64,000 nt of DNA from a virus, in IMG/VR virus record IMGVR_UViG_3300009703_002976, positions 1 to 64,000 of that record. The stretch is one strand, 5' to 3'. The notes beneath the pieces were generated by a model. It saw nothing but the letters and a program-made list of their open reading frames with translations. It made no database searches and was not told the origin of the DNA. Position 1 is the stretch's first letter; each line of letters begins with the position of its first letter. This document shows positions 51,326 to 60,243 of this stretch, piece by piece. The position numbers were made by a program, and so were the translations under genes.

Positions 51326-52279
51326 TTAAGGTGTTCTTTGTCCTGGTGTTATAAAATAATATGGTCCGCCATTATCTACTAATGATCCGCTTGGAGTATA
51401 TGTTCTTGTATAGACTCCTCCAGAAGGCCCACTTAATGAGTTAGTGTAACTATTATATATTTTATCGTAAAAAGTTCCTCTATTTGTTCCTGAATTTGTT
51501 GTTGATACATTATACAATAAATGTCTTCTATAAAGTACTTGTAAATAAACATCATTTACCAATTTATTAGTGGAAGCATTTGTACTTGATTCTAATTGTA
51601 TTTCAGAATTGGTGCTGTCCCATCTAATATAATTATCAGGAGATGAGGGTTCAGTTGTATTTGCAGTTTTTAGATATAATTTATAAGTTGCATTTGTTGC
51701 ACCATAGTATGTGTCAGTAAACCATGTTCCCTTATCGGACCAAGTTCCTCCTCCTGGATCAGATGTTGCCACTCTATAAGTTCCCACTTCATCACCAGAA
51801 AGCATTTGAGTAAGACAATGAGTTGCGAGAGTGTCTAGTAAGTCTGCTTCAACTATTGGTCCCATTTTTAAATCTGGAGAAGTCCAATACAATAATCCTG
51901 TGGCATTTATATCGGTATCATTGATACTTCCTGGATGATTGTTTGATGTATTTTGGTAAAATGTAGATGTTGAATTAGCTAAAGTTGTTTGATCACTACT
52001 GAAGTTTGTGTCTGGTTCTGCTCCACTGCTAGGAGAATTATCATCAGGTTCTGTGTGAGATCCTTGAGCCCGTACCCCATTAATAGCCGTTCCTATAGTT
52101 ACATCATCAGCACCGTTTGGTTGAGAAAGTCCCACATGTCCTGGAGTGGTATTAGTAGAATCTAAAAGGGCCGCATATCTTTTTCTTAGAAAATAGCTAA
52201 GAACTTCTAATTCAGAATCAGAAAACATTCTGAGATCGGCATTTCCTGAATCCCAGTATAAGTGTCTATATTGTGTCAT
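51326..52279 (-). CDS. Phage virion structural protein, Ser/Thr/Asn-rich
   Basis: A 317-residue minus-strand protein with a short helical start (YRHLYWDSGNADLRMFSDSE), then a long Ser/Thr/Asn/Gly-rich region (SGAEPDTNFSSDQTTLANST, ATYKLYLKTANTTEPSSPDN) with alternating beta-type pattern and a GPSGGVYTRTYTPSGSL end. This composition is typical of T4-like tail or neck structural proteins. It is read from a T4-type late promoter. Its many Ser/Thr and its position beside glycosyltransferase genes make it a candidate acceptor for glycosylation (inference). Confidence 0.72.
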   Translation of the reverse strand: MTQYRHLYWDSGNADLRMFSDSELEVLSYFLRKRYAALLDSTNTTPGHVGLSQPNGADDVTIGTAINGVRAQGSHTEPDDNSPSSGAEPDTNFSSDQTTLANSTSTFYQNTSNNHPGSINDTDINATGLLYWTSPDLKMGPIVEADLLDTLATHCLTQMLSGDEVGTYRVATSDPGGGTWSDKGTWFTDTYYGATNATYKLYLKTANTTEPSSPDNYIRWDSTNSEIQLESSTNASTNKLVNDVYLQVLYRRHLLYNVSTTNSGTNRGTFYDKIYNSYTNSLSGPSGGVYTRTYTPSGSLVDNGGPYYFITPGQRTP

Positions 52280-52289
52280 AAATAGTCCA

Positions 52290-52318
52290 TTGACAAGTGG
52301 TTCAAAATAGTGTAAACT
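52290..52318 (+). promoter_or_regulatory. Sigma70-like promoter for the plus-strand glycosyltransferases
   Basis: TTGACA (52290-52295), a 17-base spacer and TAAACT (52313-52318) form a consensus -35 and a reasonable -10 box in the 102-base divergent gap. The next plus-strand ATG is at 52382. A TATAAT at 52320-52325 is an alternative -10 only with a too-long spacer. This would be an early-type host-polymerase promoter. Confidence 0.5.
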
Positions 52319-52349
52319 ATATAATTGTATATCTTGTTTATATTATATG

Positions 52350-52357
52350 TATTTATA
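52350..52357 (-). promoter_or_regulatory. T4-type late promoter for 52279-50425
   Basis: On the minus strand this reads TATAAATA, the exact T4 late promoter sequence recognised by gp55-loaded RNA polymerase, 71 bases upstream of the structural gene ATG. Chance matches are common in AT-rich DNA, but the intergenic place and the structural gene downstream support it. Confidence 0.6.
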
Positions 52358-52381
52358 TTTATTTAGTCATCAAAAGTGCTT

Positions 52382-55042
52382 ATGAAAATCCTATATATTA
52401 CTCCTCACCTATCTACAGGTGGTGCCCCACAGTATCTTCTTAAAAAAATAGAATTCTTACATAGTGACAATGATATTTATGTCATCGAATATAATGATTA
52501 TGGTATCTATAGAGTTCAAAAAGATAAAATATTAAACATTTTAAATGACCGATTAATAACTTTGTCTGAAGACAAAACTGATATACTGAAATATTTAGAT
52601 GAAATAAAACCCCATATTGTTCACTTTGAGGAGATGCCTGAATTTTTTGTGGACGATGAAATAGCAGAACAAATTTATCAAAAAGAAAGAAGATATTTAA
52701 TTTTTGAAACTTCTCATGATTCTTCATTCAATCCTGATGAAAAAAGATTTTTACCAGATAAATTTTTATTCTGTAGTGATAATCAATTAATAAAATTTAG
52801 ATCATTAGATGTTCCTGCATGTGTTATAGAATATCCTGTTGATAAAAAAGTAGAAGAGAAACGAAGAGATGTTGCTTTAAGAGAATTAGGAGTTGATCCT
52901 GCCTTGAAGCACGTATTGAATGTTGGATTATGGACATCTAGAAAAAATCAAGCAGAAATTATTGAATATGCCAAACTTTTACCTGATGTACAATTTCATT
53001 TTGTAGGGAATCTTGCAGAAAATTTCAAAGAATATTGGGAACCCCTAACAAAAGATTTGCCTGATAATTGTATCGTTTGGGGAGAACGAGAAGATGTAGA
53101 CAGATTTTATTCATGTATGGATTTATTTTTATTTGCTTCAAGGGGGAATGAACACGATAAAGAAACGAATCCATTAGTATTAAAAGAAGCATTATCTTGG
53201 AAGATACCTGTTTTAGCACATAAACTTGATTCATATCTTGACAAATATAATGATAAAGTTACTTGGCTTTCTGATAATGTTGAAATTAATACAATTAAAA
53301 TATGCAGAATGTTGAATATAAGTGATCGAATTGTAAATTGTTCCATTGATGAAACTAAAGTAACTTTACACTTCACGAATTTTTATGAATGTTTTCATGA
53401 AAAATTATTATGTATCTATGAAATAGATACTGAATTGTTGGCGTATAGATCCCATATTATATGCAATTCGATGTGGGCTCAACCGCATTGTGGTAAAGAT
53501 GTTACAAATGGATTTATAGTAAAAATATATGATGCTCCTAAAAATTATTTTTCGAATATAAATGATGAAAATTTAGTAGATGATCATCATCTTTTATTCG
53601 AAAAAACGTTTTCATGGAAAAATGAAGTAGATATTGCAGTTCTTGGTGAAAGAAAAAAATTTCATGGAATACCAGATGATCCCTCTTCTTGGTATACTCT
53701 TTATGAAACGTTAATATTAAAATATTATAATAAATTAAATTTAATAGAAGGCGATACTGTAATTGATATTGGAGGTCACTATGGATTTTTTACTATGTAC
53801 GCCTTAAACAAAGGTGCTTCTCAGGTTCATACAATTGAACCCACAAAAACAACTTTTGATGTTTTATGTAAAAATTTAAAAGATTATGATAATGTTAAAA
53901 AATATAATTTAGCAATTTCTTCTGATAATGAAAGTAGAGAACTTATTGCTATTGGTTCTAGTTCATGTAATTCTTTTCATGAAAACTTTAATAATAGTCC
54001 AGACAATAAAGAAAATTTAGGAATAAGAAAAAAACAAGTTGTTAATTGTGTTACACTTGAACAATTTATGAAAAATAATAATATTGATAGAATAGATGCA
54101 TTGAAATTAGATTGTGAAGGAGCAGAATGGGATATGTTACCAGCAATTAGTGATGATTTTTTTAAGTATAAGATAAGAAAACTTTCTATGGAAGCACATC
54201 CAGATGGTGTGGGTCAAGAAGGAATGAAAAATAGGGCAATTGAATTTATAGAACGATTAGAGGGTTTAAATTATCATGTCATTGCTGATTCTCAAATAAC
54301 ATCAAATGGAGAATTGGGTAATTTATGGGCATCAAGAAAACCAAAAATAAAAATAGTTCATATGCTTGTTGATCCTGATGGAGAAAGAGAAAAAGAATCG
54401 ATAAGACATCTTACAAAATTATCTGAATATTCGAACTGGAAATATGAACAAATAATAAATCCCTTATATAAAGATTTTCCACCAAAAGAAACATGTGCTA
54501 GACCAGAATCTGTCCAAATGAAGCCAGGAGAATATAAATTAACTCCTGCACATTATGGTAATTATTCTGCTCATAAAGATGCTATAAACAAACATTTAAA
54601 TGATGAATTTGATGCGATTTTATTTTGTGAATGTGATGCTATTTTTATAAAACCGGTTCATGTGGTTTATAGAGAAATTATGGATAGATTAGATGATATA
54701 AATCAATATGATTTGTATTATATGTCTTTTGGAAAAAGAATTCCTGATTGGGAACACGAAGACTATGAATATTTTGGTGTGACGAATAGAATGTCTGAAG
54801 CACATTGTTATTTACTGCCCACAGATAAAAAGAGAAAATTATATTTTAGAAAGAAATTAAAAGACACGAAGTGGGATACATATGATTTATGGTTGAATAA
54901 CAATATATTTCCAGATAAGAAATGTGGCATAGTTAAATCTCCTATTTCAATTCAATGTTCAGGTGAGTCATATCTAGACAAATCTTTTAAAGATGGAACT
55001 ACTTTATTAACTGATGAAGAACTAACACATGAAACGTTTTAA
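52382..55042 (+). CDS. Three-domain GT4 / FkbM methyltransferase / GT-A protein
   Basis: Start taken at ATG 52382 (MKILYITPHLSTGGAPQYLL); a GTG two codons earlier is possible. Residues 1-320 are a GT4 glycosyltransferase (STGGAPQYLL, LNVGLWTSRKNQAEIIEYA, DLFLFASRGNEHDKETNPLV). Residues 440-640 are an FkbM-type methyltransferase (TVIDIGGHYGFFTMYALNKG, VHTIEPTKTTFDVL, IDALKLDCEGAEWDML). From about 655 to the end is a third domain (IKIVHMLVDPDGEREKESIR, ILFCECDAIFIKPV with a C-D/D-x metal-like motif). Transfers a sugar, methylates and may add a second sugar, probably onto one glycan. Confidence 0.85.
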   Translation: MKILYITPHLSTGGAPQYLLKKIEFLHSDNDIYVIEYNDYGIYRVQKDKILNILNDRLITLSEDKTDILKYLDEIKPHIVHFEEMPEFFVDDEIAEQIYQKERRYLIFETSHDSSFNPDEKRFLPDKFLFCSDNQLIKFRSLDVPACVIEYPVDKKVEEKRRDVALRELGVDPALKHVLNVGLWTSRKNQAEIIEYAKLLPDVQFHFVGNLAENFKEYWEPLTKDLPDNCIVWGEREDVDRFYSCMDLFLFASRGNEHDKETNPLVLKEALSWKIPVLAHKLDSYLDKYNDKVTWLSDNVEINTIKICRMLNISDRIVNCSIDETKVTLHFTNFYECFHEKLLCIYEIDTELLAYRSHIICNSMWAQPHCGKDVTNGFIVKIYDAPKNYFSNINDENLVDDHHLLFEKTFSWKNEVDIAVLGERKKFHGIPDDPSSWYTLYETLILKYYNKLNLIEGDTVIDIGGHYGFFTMYALNKGASQVHTIEPTKTTFDVLCKNLKDYDNVKKYNLAISSDNESRELIAIGSSSCNSFHENFNNSPDNKENLGIRKKQVVNCVTLEQFMKNNNIDRIDALKLDCEGAEWDMLPAISDDFFKYKIRKLSMEAHPDGVGQEGMKNRAIEFIERLEGLNYHVIADSQITSNGELGNLWASRKPKIKIVHMLVDPDGEREKESIRHLTKLSEYSNWKYEQIINPLYKDFPPKETCARPESVQMKPGEYKLTPAHYGNYSAHKDAINKHLNDEFDAILFCECDAIFIKPVHVVYREIMDRLDDINQYDLYYMSFGKRIPDWEHEDYEYFGVTNRMSEAHCYLLPTDKKRKLYFRKKLKDTKWDTYDLWLNNNIFPDKKCGIVKSPISIQCSGESYLDKSFKDGTTLLTDEELTHETF

Positions 55043-58000
55043 ATTATCTCTTGTAACTTCTTGTTACAATGCTGAGTCTTATTTGGAAGAGTTAGCGAAT
55101 TCTGTTTTTTATCAAAATTATGATCATTGGGAATGGATTCTTGCTGATGATTTTTCTGTTGATAATACTCGTACATTAATGGAAGAATTAAAAAGAAAAG
55201 ATTCTAGAATAAGAATTGTAGAACCCAAACATAAAAAAGAAATTTGGTGGAATCCACAACTTCATGCTGTTGGTGAAATAGTATGTCATTTAGATGCTGA
55301 TGATGCAATTTTACCTGGAACATTTGATAAAATAATACATTATTTTAATTTATTTCCAGAAGCAGTTTTACTTCATTTTAATGCAAACAAATATTTTAAT
55401 ACCCTACCCCAAAATACAACTAATCTCTTTGATAATTTTAAAGACAATGTATACATGACAAGAGATAACAATTCTTTTTTAGAAGGATTTGAAAAGTTGT
55501 GGCCCCAACGAACAAATATTTTTGGATATTTGAGAATATTTAAAAATTTACCAGGATTGCATTTTCCAGAACATAAAGATGATGATGCTTGTTTATCAAA
55601 TGATGGACAATGGCTTTTACATTTAGAAAGATATGGAAAATGGTTAACTATTCCTAGAACATCATATCTTGCAAGAGAACACGGTGAATGTGAAAACTTT
55701 AGAAACTGGAATCCTCGTGGAGAAGCACAATTAGTAATAAATGAAAAAAGAGATAGAAATAATTTTATTTTAGAATATCCAAGAAATATTAAATATTTTG
55801 ATGATATCTATGATTTAGCAGAATCTACTTATTTGAGCAAATTGAATTATGAAACAGAAAGAAAAAATGTAAGTTTTTTAAATTTTAATTATGGTGAAGA
55901 ACAACGAACAAAAGTAAAACAATTATTTTTTGATCATGATATAGTTTTTGAAAAGTATCTAGACAATATTTCTTATTATTTTGTTAAAATAAATTTAGAA
56001 GATACATCAGATACAATAAGAACAATTATATCTAAATTACCTGTAGCAAATTTTGAATTAAGTTTTTTTTCAGATAATGTGCATTTACATCAAAATAATC
56101 GTACACAATCAGACAATATTGAAAATATAAAAGAGACTATTACATCAGATGGTCGAAGTGTTTTTTGGTATGCACAAGATAATCGAATACAATTTATTTC
56201 TGCTGTTCAACAAATAAAAGATGTTTCTGATATTGTTTTATCTACAGGAAATGCATATGTTTTAGAAAGAAAAAAAGAAAGAGAAGAAGAAAATAATAAT
56301 TTAAAAATAATGCAAGTACATATTGGTTGTGGGCTTGATATTCCACCCAAAGGATATGGGGGATTAGAAGAAGTCATGTATCAATATATGAGAGTAGCAA
56401 AGGGTAGAGGACATGAAGTAGAGTTAAAATGGTTAGATGATATAACGCAAAGTGATTTAGAAAAATATGATGTATTTCATAATCATACTGGTGGATTTTA
56501 TGATTTATTGAGAGATAGATGTATACCTTATATTTTTACAATGCATGATGCTTTTGTGAAAATACATGGAAAAGATTCTCATTTTTATATGACTAATAAT
56601 GAGACTATAAAAAATTCTTTATTCAGTTTAATTCCAACTGAAGATATGATAGATTTTTTTCTATATCCAGATAAGTTAAGAAGATTGCATCATGGTGTAG
56701 ATACGAATTTTTATTTTCCTGTAAAAAACAAAAATGATGTACGATTGATTTGCGTGGGTGGAGGAGATGATAGAAAAGGATTTCATTTAGCAGTTCAGGC
56801 GGCAAAAACATTAGGACTTCCTATAACGATTGTTGGACCAGATTCAATACATGCAGTATATAATAAAACTTTTTATGATATTGTAGAAGAATGTAAAAAT
56901 CATATTGATATAACTCTTACAGGTAATGTAGAAAAATATGAATTAAGAAATATATTAAATGAACATCATATAATGATTCATCCAGCATCATTAGAAACAG
57001 GGCAACCCTGTCTTGCAGTTCTTGAAGCAATGGCGTGTGGATTACCTGTAGTTGGAACAATGCAAGATAAAATTTCTTTGAAAGGATTTGAATTATGTAC
57101 TAGAGAAGTTGATGATATTGTAAATAAGGTTAAACTTGTTTTAAATGACTATGATGAATATTCAAAGAAAGCAAGAGAATTTGCTAAAGAAAGAGATTGG
57201 GAAAATATTTTTGATGAATTGGAAAAATATTATTATGAAGCAAAAGAATTAAAATATACTAAGCCATTTGATATGAAAGATAGATTGTTATTTGCGTATC
57301 AAAATACAGATGCAGATGGTAAAAATATTTTCGATTTAAATATGCAAAAAAATCCTTATTTGGCTGTTAAAGGATCTATTCCTGGAAATTATAAAATTAA
57401 TTTTATTGATAGAGATACGGGTGGGGTTCATTATTCAAATGATGTTTCTGCGGGTGGCTGGGTTGCTTGTGGTATTGATTATTATGTTAATTGGAGAGTT
57501 GAAGCAATAAATGTTCAAACAGAAGAAATAGAATTTGAATATGAACAAGATTTTACAAATAAAAATATTTTTGTTTGGTTTGATTCAGTAGCATTGGGAG
57601 ATACTTTAGCTTGGGTACCAGTTGTTGAAGCATTTCGCAAGAAACATAAATGTAAAATGTATTGTAGTACATTTTGGAACGATTTAGTATCTGAATCATA
57701 CCCAGAAATAACCTTTATAACCCCTGAATCTGGATTTAATGATTTTGTATCTTCTTATCGAATAGGTTTTTTTGAAGAAAGTCTTCAATCTCCAGTAGAT
57801 ATGAAAAATGTTTCGTTACAGAAATTATGTGCAGGTATTCTTGGTTTTAAAGATTTTGAAGAAACAAAATGTGAAATAATAGTTAAAGAAAGAGAGGAAG
57901 ATCCACAATTAATTCGAAAGCCTTATGTGTGCATTGGTATGCAATCAACTGCTCAAGCAAAATATTGGAATTATCCAGGAGGATGGGATGAGGTGGTTGA

Positions 58001-58442
58001 CTTTTTATCCAAAAAGGGATATAATATAGTATGTATAGATAAACACCATTCTTTTGGACAAGGAGAATATTTTAATAAATCACCAAAAAATGTGATAGGA
58101 AGACATGAACGAACTTTAGATCAAACAATTGCTACTTTAAATGGTGCTGAATTTTTTATTGGATTGGGTTCTGGTTTATCGTGGTTGGCGTGGTCTTTAA
58201 ATAAATATGTAGTAATGATATCGGGATTTAGTAATCCTATATCTGAATTCTCTTCAAAATGTTTTAGAATCCATAATGATACAGTTTGTAATAGTTGTTA
58301 TAATCGGCATAAATTTGATCCCGGTGATTGGTTGTGGTGTCCAGATCATAAAAATACTGACAGAATGTTTGAATGCACAAAAAACATTGAACCAGTAAAA
58401 GTTTGTGATGCTATTGAAGAAGTAATAAAACTAATAGACTAA
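55029..58442 (+). CDS. GT2 / GT4 / TibC-like O-heptosyltransferase fusion
   Basis: An 1137-residue protein. Residues 1-250 are GT2 (LVTSCYNAESYLEELANSVF, ILADDFSVDNT, CHLDADDAILPGTF). Residues 427-740 are GT4 (IPPKGYGGLEEVMYQYMRVA, CVGGGDDRKGFHLAVQAA, PASLETGQPCLAVLEAMACG). The last 290 residues match the autotransporter O-heptosyltransferase family (TibC/Aah): FVWFDSVALGDTLAWVPVVE, MYCSTFWNDLVSESYP, CIGMQSTAQAKYWNYPGGWD, FFIGLGSGLSWLAWSLNKYV, and a four-Cys iron-site pattern in VCNSCYNRHKFDPG to MFECTK. That family glycosylates Ser residues of outer-membrane proteins. The 250-427 segment is unassigned. Confidence 0.88.
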   Translation: MKRFKLSLVTSCYNAESYLEELANSVFYQNYDHWEWILADDFSVDNTRTLMEELKRKDSRIRIVEPKHKKEIWWNPQLHAVGEIVCHLDADDAILPGTFDKIIHYFNLFPEAVLLHFNANKYFNTLPQNTTNLFDNFKDNVYMTRDNNSFLEGFEKLWPQRTNIFGYLRIFKNLPGLHFPEHKDDDACLSNDGQWLLHLERYGKWLTIPRTSYLAREHGECENFRNWNPRGEAQLVINEKRDRNNFILEYPRNIKYFDDIYDLAESTYLSKLNYETERKNVSFLNFNYGEEQRTKVKQLFFDHDIVFEKYLDNISYYFVKINLEDTSDTIRTIISKLPVANFELSFFSDNVHLHQNNRTQSDNIENIKETITSDGRSVFWYAQDNRIQFISAVQQIKDVSDIVLSTGNAYVLERKKEREEENNNLKIMQVHIGCGLDIPPKGYGGLEEVMYQYMRVAKGRGHEVELKWLDDITQSDLEKYDVFHNHTGGFYDLLRDRCIPYIFTMHDAFVKIHGKDSHFYMTNNETIKNSLFSLIPTEDMIDFFLYPDKLRRLHHGVDTNFYFPVKNKNDVRLICVGGGDDRKGFHLAVQAAKTLGLPITIVGPDSIHAVYNKTFYDIVEECKNHIDITLTGNVEKYELRNILNEHHIMIHPASLETGQPCLAVLEAMACGLPVVGTMQDKISLKGFELCTREVDDIVNKVKLVLNDYDEYSKKAREFAKERDWENIFDELEKYYYEAKELKYTKPFDMKDRLLFAYQNTDADGKNIFDLNMQKNPYLAVKGSIPGNYKINFIDRDTGGVHYSNDVSAGGWVACGIDYYVNWRVEAINVQTEEIEFEYEQDFTNKNIFVWFDSVALGDTLAWVPVVEAFRKKHKCKMYCSTFWNDLVSESYPEITFITPESGFNDFVSSYRIGFFEESLQSPVDMKNVSLQKLCAGILGFKDFEETKCEIIVKEREEDPQLIRKPYVCIGMQSTAQAKYWNYPGGWDEVVDFLSKKGYNIVCIDKHHSFGQGEYFNKSPKNVIGRHERTLDQTIATLNGAEFFIGLGSGLSWLAWSLNKYVVMISGFSNPISEFSSKCFRIHNDTVCNSCYNRHKFDPGDWLWCPDHKNTDRMFECTKNIEPVKVCDAIEEVIKLID

Positions 58443-58444
58443 AA

Positions 58445-58669
58445 ATGATTAAAACAATAAAGCCTCAAGATTTTGCAATTATTATAGAAGATATTGTTGC
58501 TAATAAAAAAATGACTTATTTAGATGCAATATCTCATTACTGTGAAGAAACAAAAATGGAACCAGAAACAGTTGGAAAACTTGTTCAAGGAAATTTAAAA
58601 GCCAAGCTAAGAGAAGAAGTTACGGCCTTGCATTTTCTCCCAAAAACTGCTACAATACCAGGACTATGA
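58445..58669 (+). CDS. 33: Late-promoter transcription accessory protein (gp33-like)
   Basis: A 74-residue protein (MIKTIKPQDFAIIIEDIVAN, YLDAISHYCEETKMEPETVG). Its small size, its helical pattern and its place immediately before gp59 and gp32 correspond to T4 gene 33, the co-activator linking the sliding clamp to RNA polymerase at late promoters. Similarity to T4 gp33 itself is low in marine phages, so the assignment rests mainly on synteny and length. It begins two bases after the giant glycosyltransferase. Confidence 0.75.
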   Translation: MIKTIKPQDFAIIIEDIVANKKMTYLDAISHYCEETKMEPETVGKLVQGNLKAKLREEVTALHFLPKTATIPGL

Positions 58670-59286
58670 TAAAAATGGATCCGTTTGATTGTTATAAAGA
58701 ATACGTTTCAATCAAGACTCATTTTCATGCTAATAAGTATGATTACTTTAAGCATAAAAAAAGAAAAATCTCATTGAATGCTTTTAAAAAACGTAATGAT
58801 CAATTCTTTTTTGTAAGATTGTCAAAAAGTTATAAAGATGATGAGATATCGAAATTCTTTGTTGCTAACTTTATTGAGAATGAAAACTTGTGGATAGGTG
58901 ATGCACTTGATTCACAAGCAGAAATGAAATATAAAGAATGGCAAAAAAGAATACAAAGCATGAGTTATATTTTTAGCAATGATATTGAAAAATTGTTGAA
59001 CAAAGAAGATTTTGAAAATTGGTTCAAAGTTGAAAAGGGTCAACATCCTTTATTGCTGAAACAAACGATTGCTAAATATATTTGTATGGAAACTTTTTCC
59101 ATACTTAATATGATACTTAACTTTGTTCCTGATTGGGATCAAAAGATAAAAGAAACTTTTGTCTGGCCTCAGTTTAGAGATAAAGTTTTAAAATACACTC
59201 CATTTTTGGAGGTGGATAAGACGAAATTTCGTAAAATACTACGAGATACAATTAATACAACGAATATAACGAATATGAAAGGTTAA
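58666..59286 (+). CDS. 59: Helicase loader gp59
   Basis: A 206-residue protein: MDPFDCYKEYVSIKTHFHAN, KYDYFKHKKRKISLNAFKKR, NDQFFFVRLSKSYKDDEISK and FVANFIENENLWIGDALDS correspond to the N-terminal HMG-like domain of T4 gp59, which loads gp41 helicase onto gp32-coated forks. The C-terminal helices (HPLLLKQTIAKYICMETFSI) are typical too. It lies between genes 33 and 32, the T4 order. It acts in phage DNA replication. Confidence 0.9.
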   Translation: MIKMDPFDCYKEYVSIKTHFHANKYDYFKHKKRKISLNAFKKRNDQFFFVRLSKSYKDDEISKFFVANFIENENLWIGDALDSQAEMKYKEWQKRIQSMSYIFSNDIEKLLNKEDFENWFKVEKGQHPLLLKQTIAKYICMETFSILNMILNFVPDWDQKIKETFVWPQFRDKVLKYTPFLEVDKTKFRKILRDTINTTNITNMKG

Positions 59287-59287
59287 C

Positions 59288-60172
59288 ATGGCACAACTAT
59301 CTGCACTAAAAAAATCCCGCAAATCCTTTATGCAAAATCTTCACAAAGAAATTGAGAAGATTGATACTCCTTCTGAATCGAAGAGTTATATCGATGATCG
59401 ATTTTGGAAGCCAGAAATAGATAAGTCTGGAAATGGATATGCTGTTATTCGATTTCTTCCCCCAGTAGATGGAGAAGATATTCCATGGGCGAGAGTTTTC
59501 AACCATGGTTTTCAAGGACCAACAGGTCTTTGGTACATTGAAAATTCTTTGACAACTCTTGGTAAGAAAGATCCTGTCTCAGAATATAATTCTCAACTCT
59601 GGAATTCTGGAATCGAGGCGAACAAAGAGATTGCTCGTAAGCAAAAACGCCGTCTAACTTATATCAGTAACATTTATATTGTTTCTGATTCAAAGAATCC
59701 TCAGAACGAAGGAAAAGTTTTTCTATACAAATTTGGAAAAAAGATTTTCGATAAAGTCAATGATTTGATGAATCCCGAATTTGAAGATGAAACTCCTGTA
59801 AATCCTTTTGATCTTTGGGAAGGTGCGAACTTCAAATTGAAGATTCGTAAAGTTGAGGGTTATCAAAATTATGATAAGAGTGAATTTGATAAACCTGCAC
59901 AACTTGTAGAAGATGAAACTGAGCTTGAAAAAGTTTGGAATTCACAGTATGCTCTTACAGAATTTACTGGTGATGATCAATTTAAGTCTTATGAGGATTT
60001 GAAAGCGAGATTAGATTCTGTTCTTGCAGTAGAAACTCCTCCTATTACTGAGCCTGTTTCTCGACCTGTTACTAAACCTAAAACTGCTGAAGATGTATCA
60101 TCAGAAGATAAAACAACTTCTGAAGATGATGAAGATATGTCTTATTTTGCTAAGTTAGCAGAAGATAATTAA
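59288..60172 (+). CDS. 32: Single-stranded DNA-binding protein gp32
   Basis: A 294-residue protein. The start MAQLSALKKSRKSFMQNLHK has the basic LAST-like motif by which gp32 binds cooperatively; DDRFWKPEIDKSGNGYAVIR and FLPPVDGEDIPWARVFNHGF are the OB-fold strands. The C-terminus (SEDKTTSEDDEDMSYFAKLA) is the acidic tail that recruits partners. The Cys/His zinc site of T4 gp32 is not obvious here, as in several marine homologues. Codon use is less AT-extreme than in the accessory genes. Preceded by an AAAGGT ribosome-binding site. Confidence 0.93.
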   Translation: MAQLSALKKSRKSFMQNLHKEIEKIDTPSESKSYIDDRFWKPEIDKSGNGYAVIRFLPPVDGEDIPWARVFNHGFQGPTGLWYIENSLTTLGKKDPVSEYNSQLWNSGIEANKEIARKQKRRLTYISNIYIVSDSKNPQNEGKVFLYKFGKKIFDKVNDLMNPEFEDETPVNPFDLWEGANFKLKIRKVEGYQNYDKSEFDKPAQLVEDETELEKVWNSQYALTEFTGDDQFKSYEDLKARLDSVLAVETPPITEPVSRPVTKPKTAEDVSSEDKTTSEDDEDMSYFAKLAEDN

Positions 60173-60177
60173 TCTAA

Positions 60178-60192
60178 GAGTGCTTAGTACTC
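60178..60192. terminator. Short hairpin after gene 32
   Basis: GAGTGC-TTA-GTACTC: a six-base-pair stem including one G-T pair, starting 6 bases after the gene 32 stop. It lies directly before the larger hairpin and both are in the gap between convergent genes. Confidence 0.5.
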
Positions 60193-60198
60193 ACTTTA

Positions 60199-60241
60199 AT
60201 TAGGGGGCCTGGAGTGTCGTTCCAGCGGCACGCCTCCTAAT
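60199..60241. terminator. Bidirectional terminator-type bulged hairpin
   Basis: ATTAGGGGGC (60199-60208) pairs with GCCTCCTAAT (60232-60241) with one G-U or A-C type mismatch depending on strand; inside, CTGGA (60209-60213) pairs with TCCAG (60221-60225) around a seven-base loop, leaving a six-base one-sided bulge (60226-60231). It is GC-rich in AT-rich surroundings and ends 3 bases before the stop of the minus-strand gene. No T-run follows on the plus strand, so it may be a processing or stability element as much as a terminator. Confidence 0.6.
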
Positions 60242-60243
60242 CA

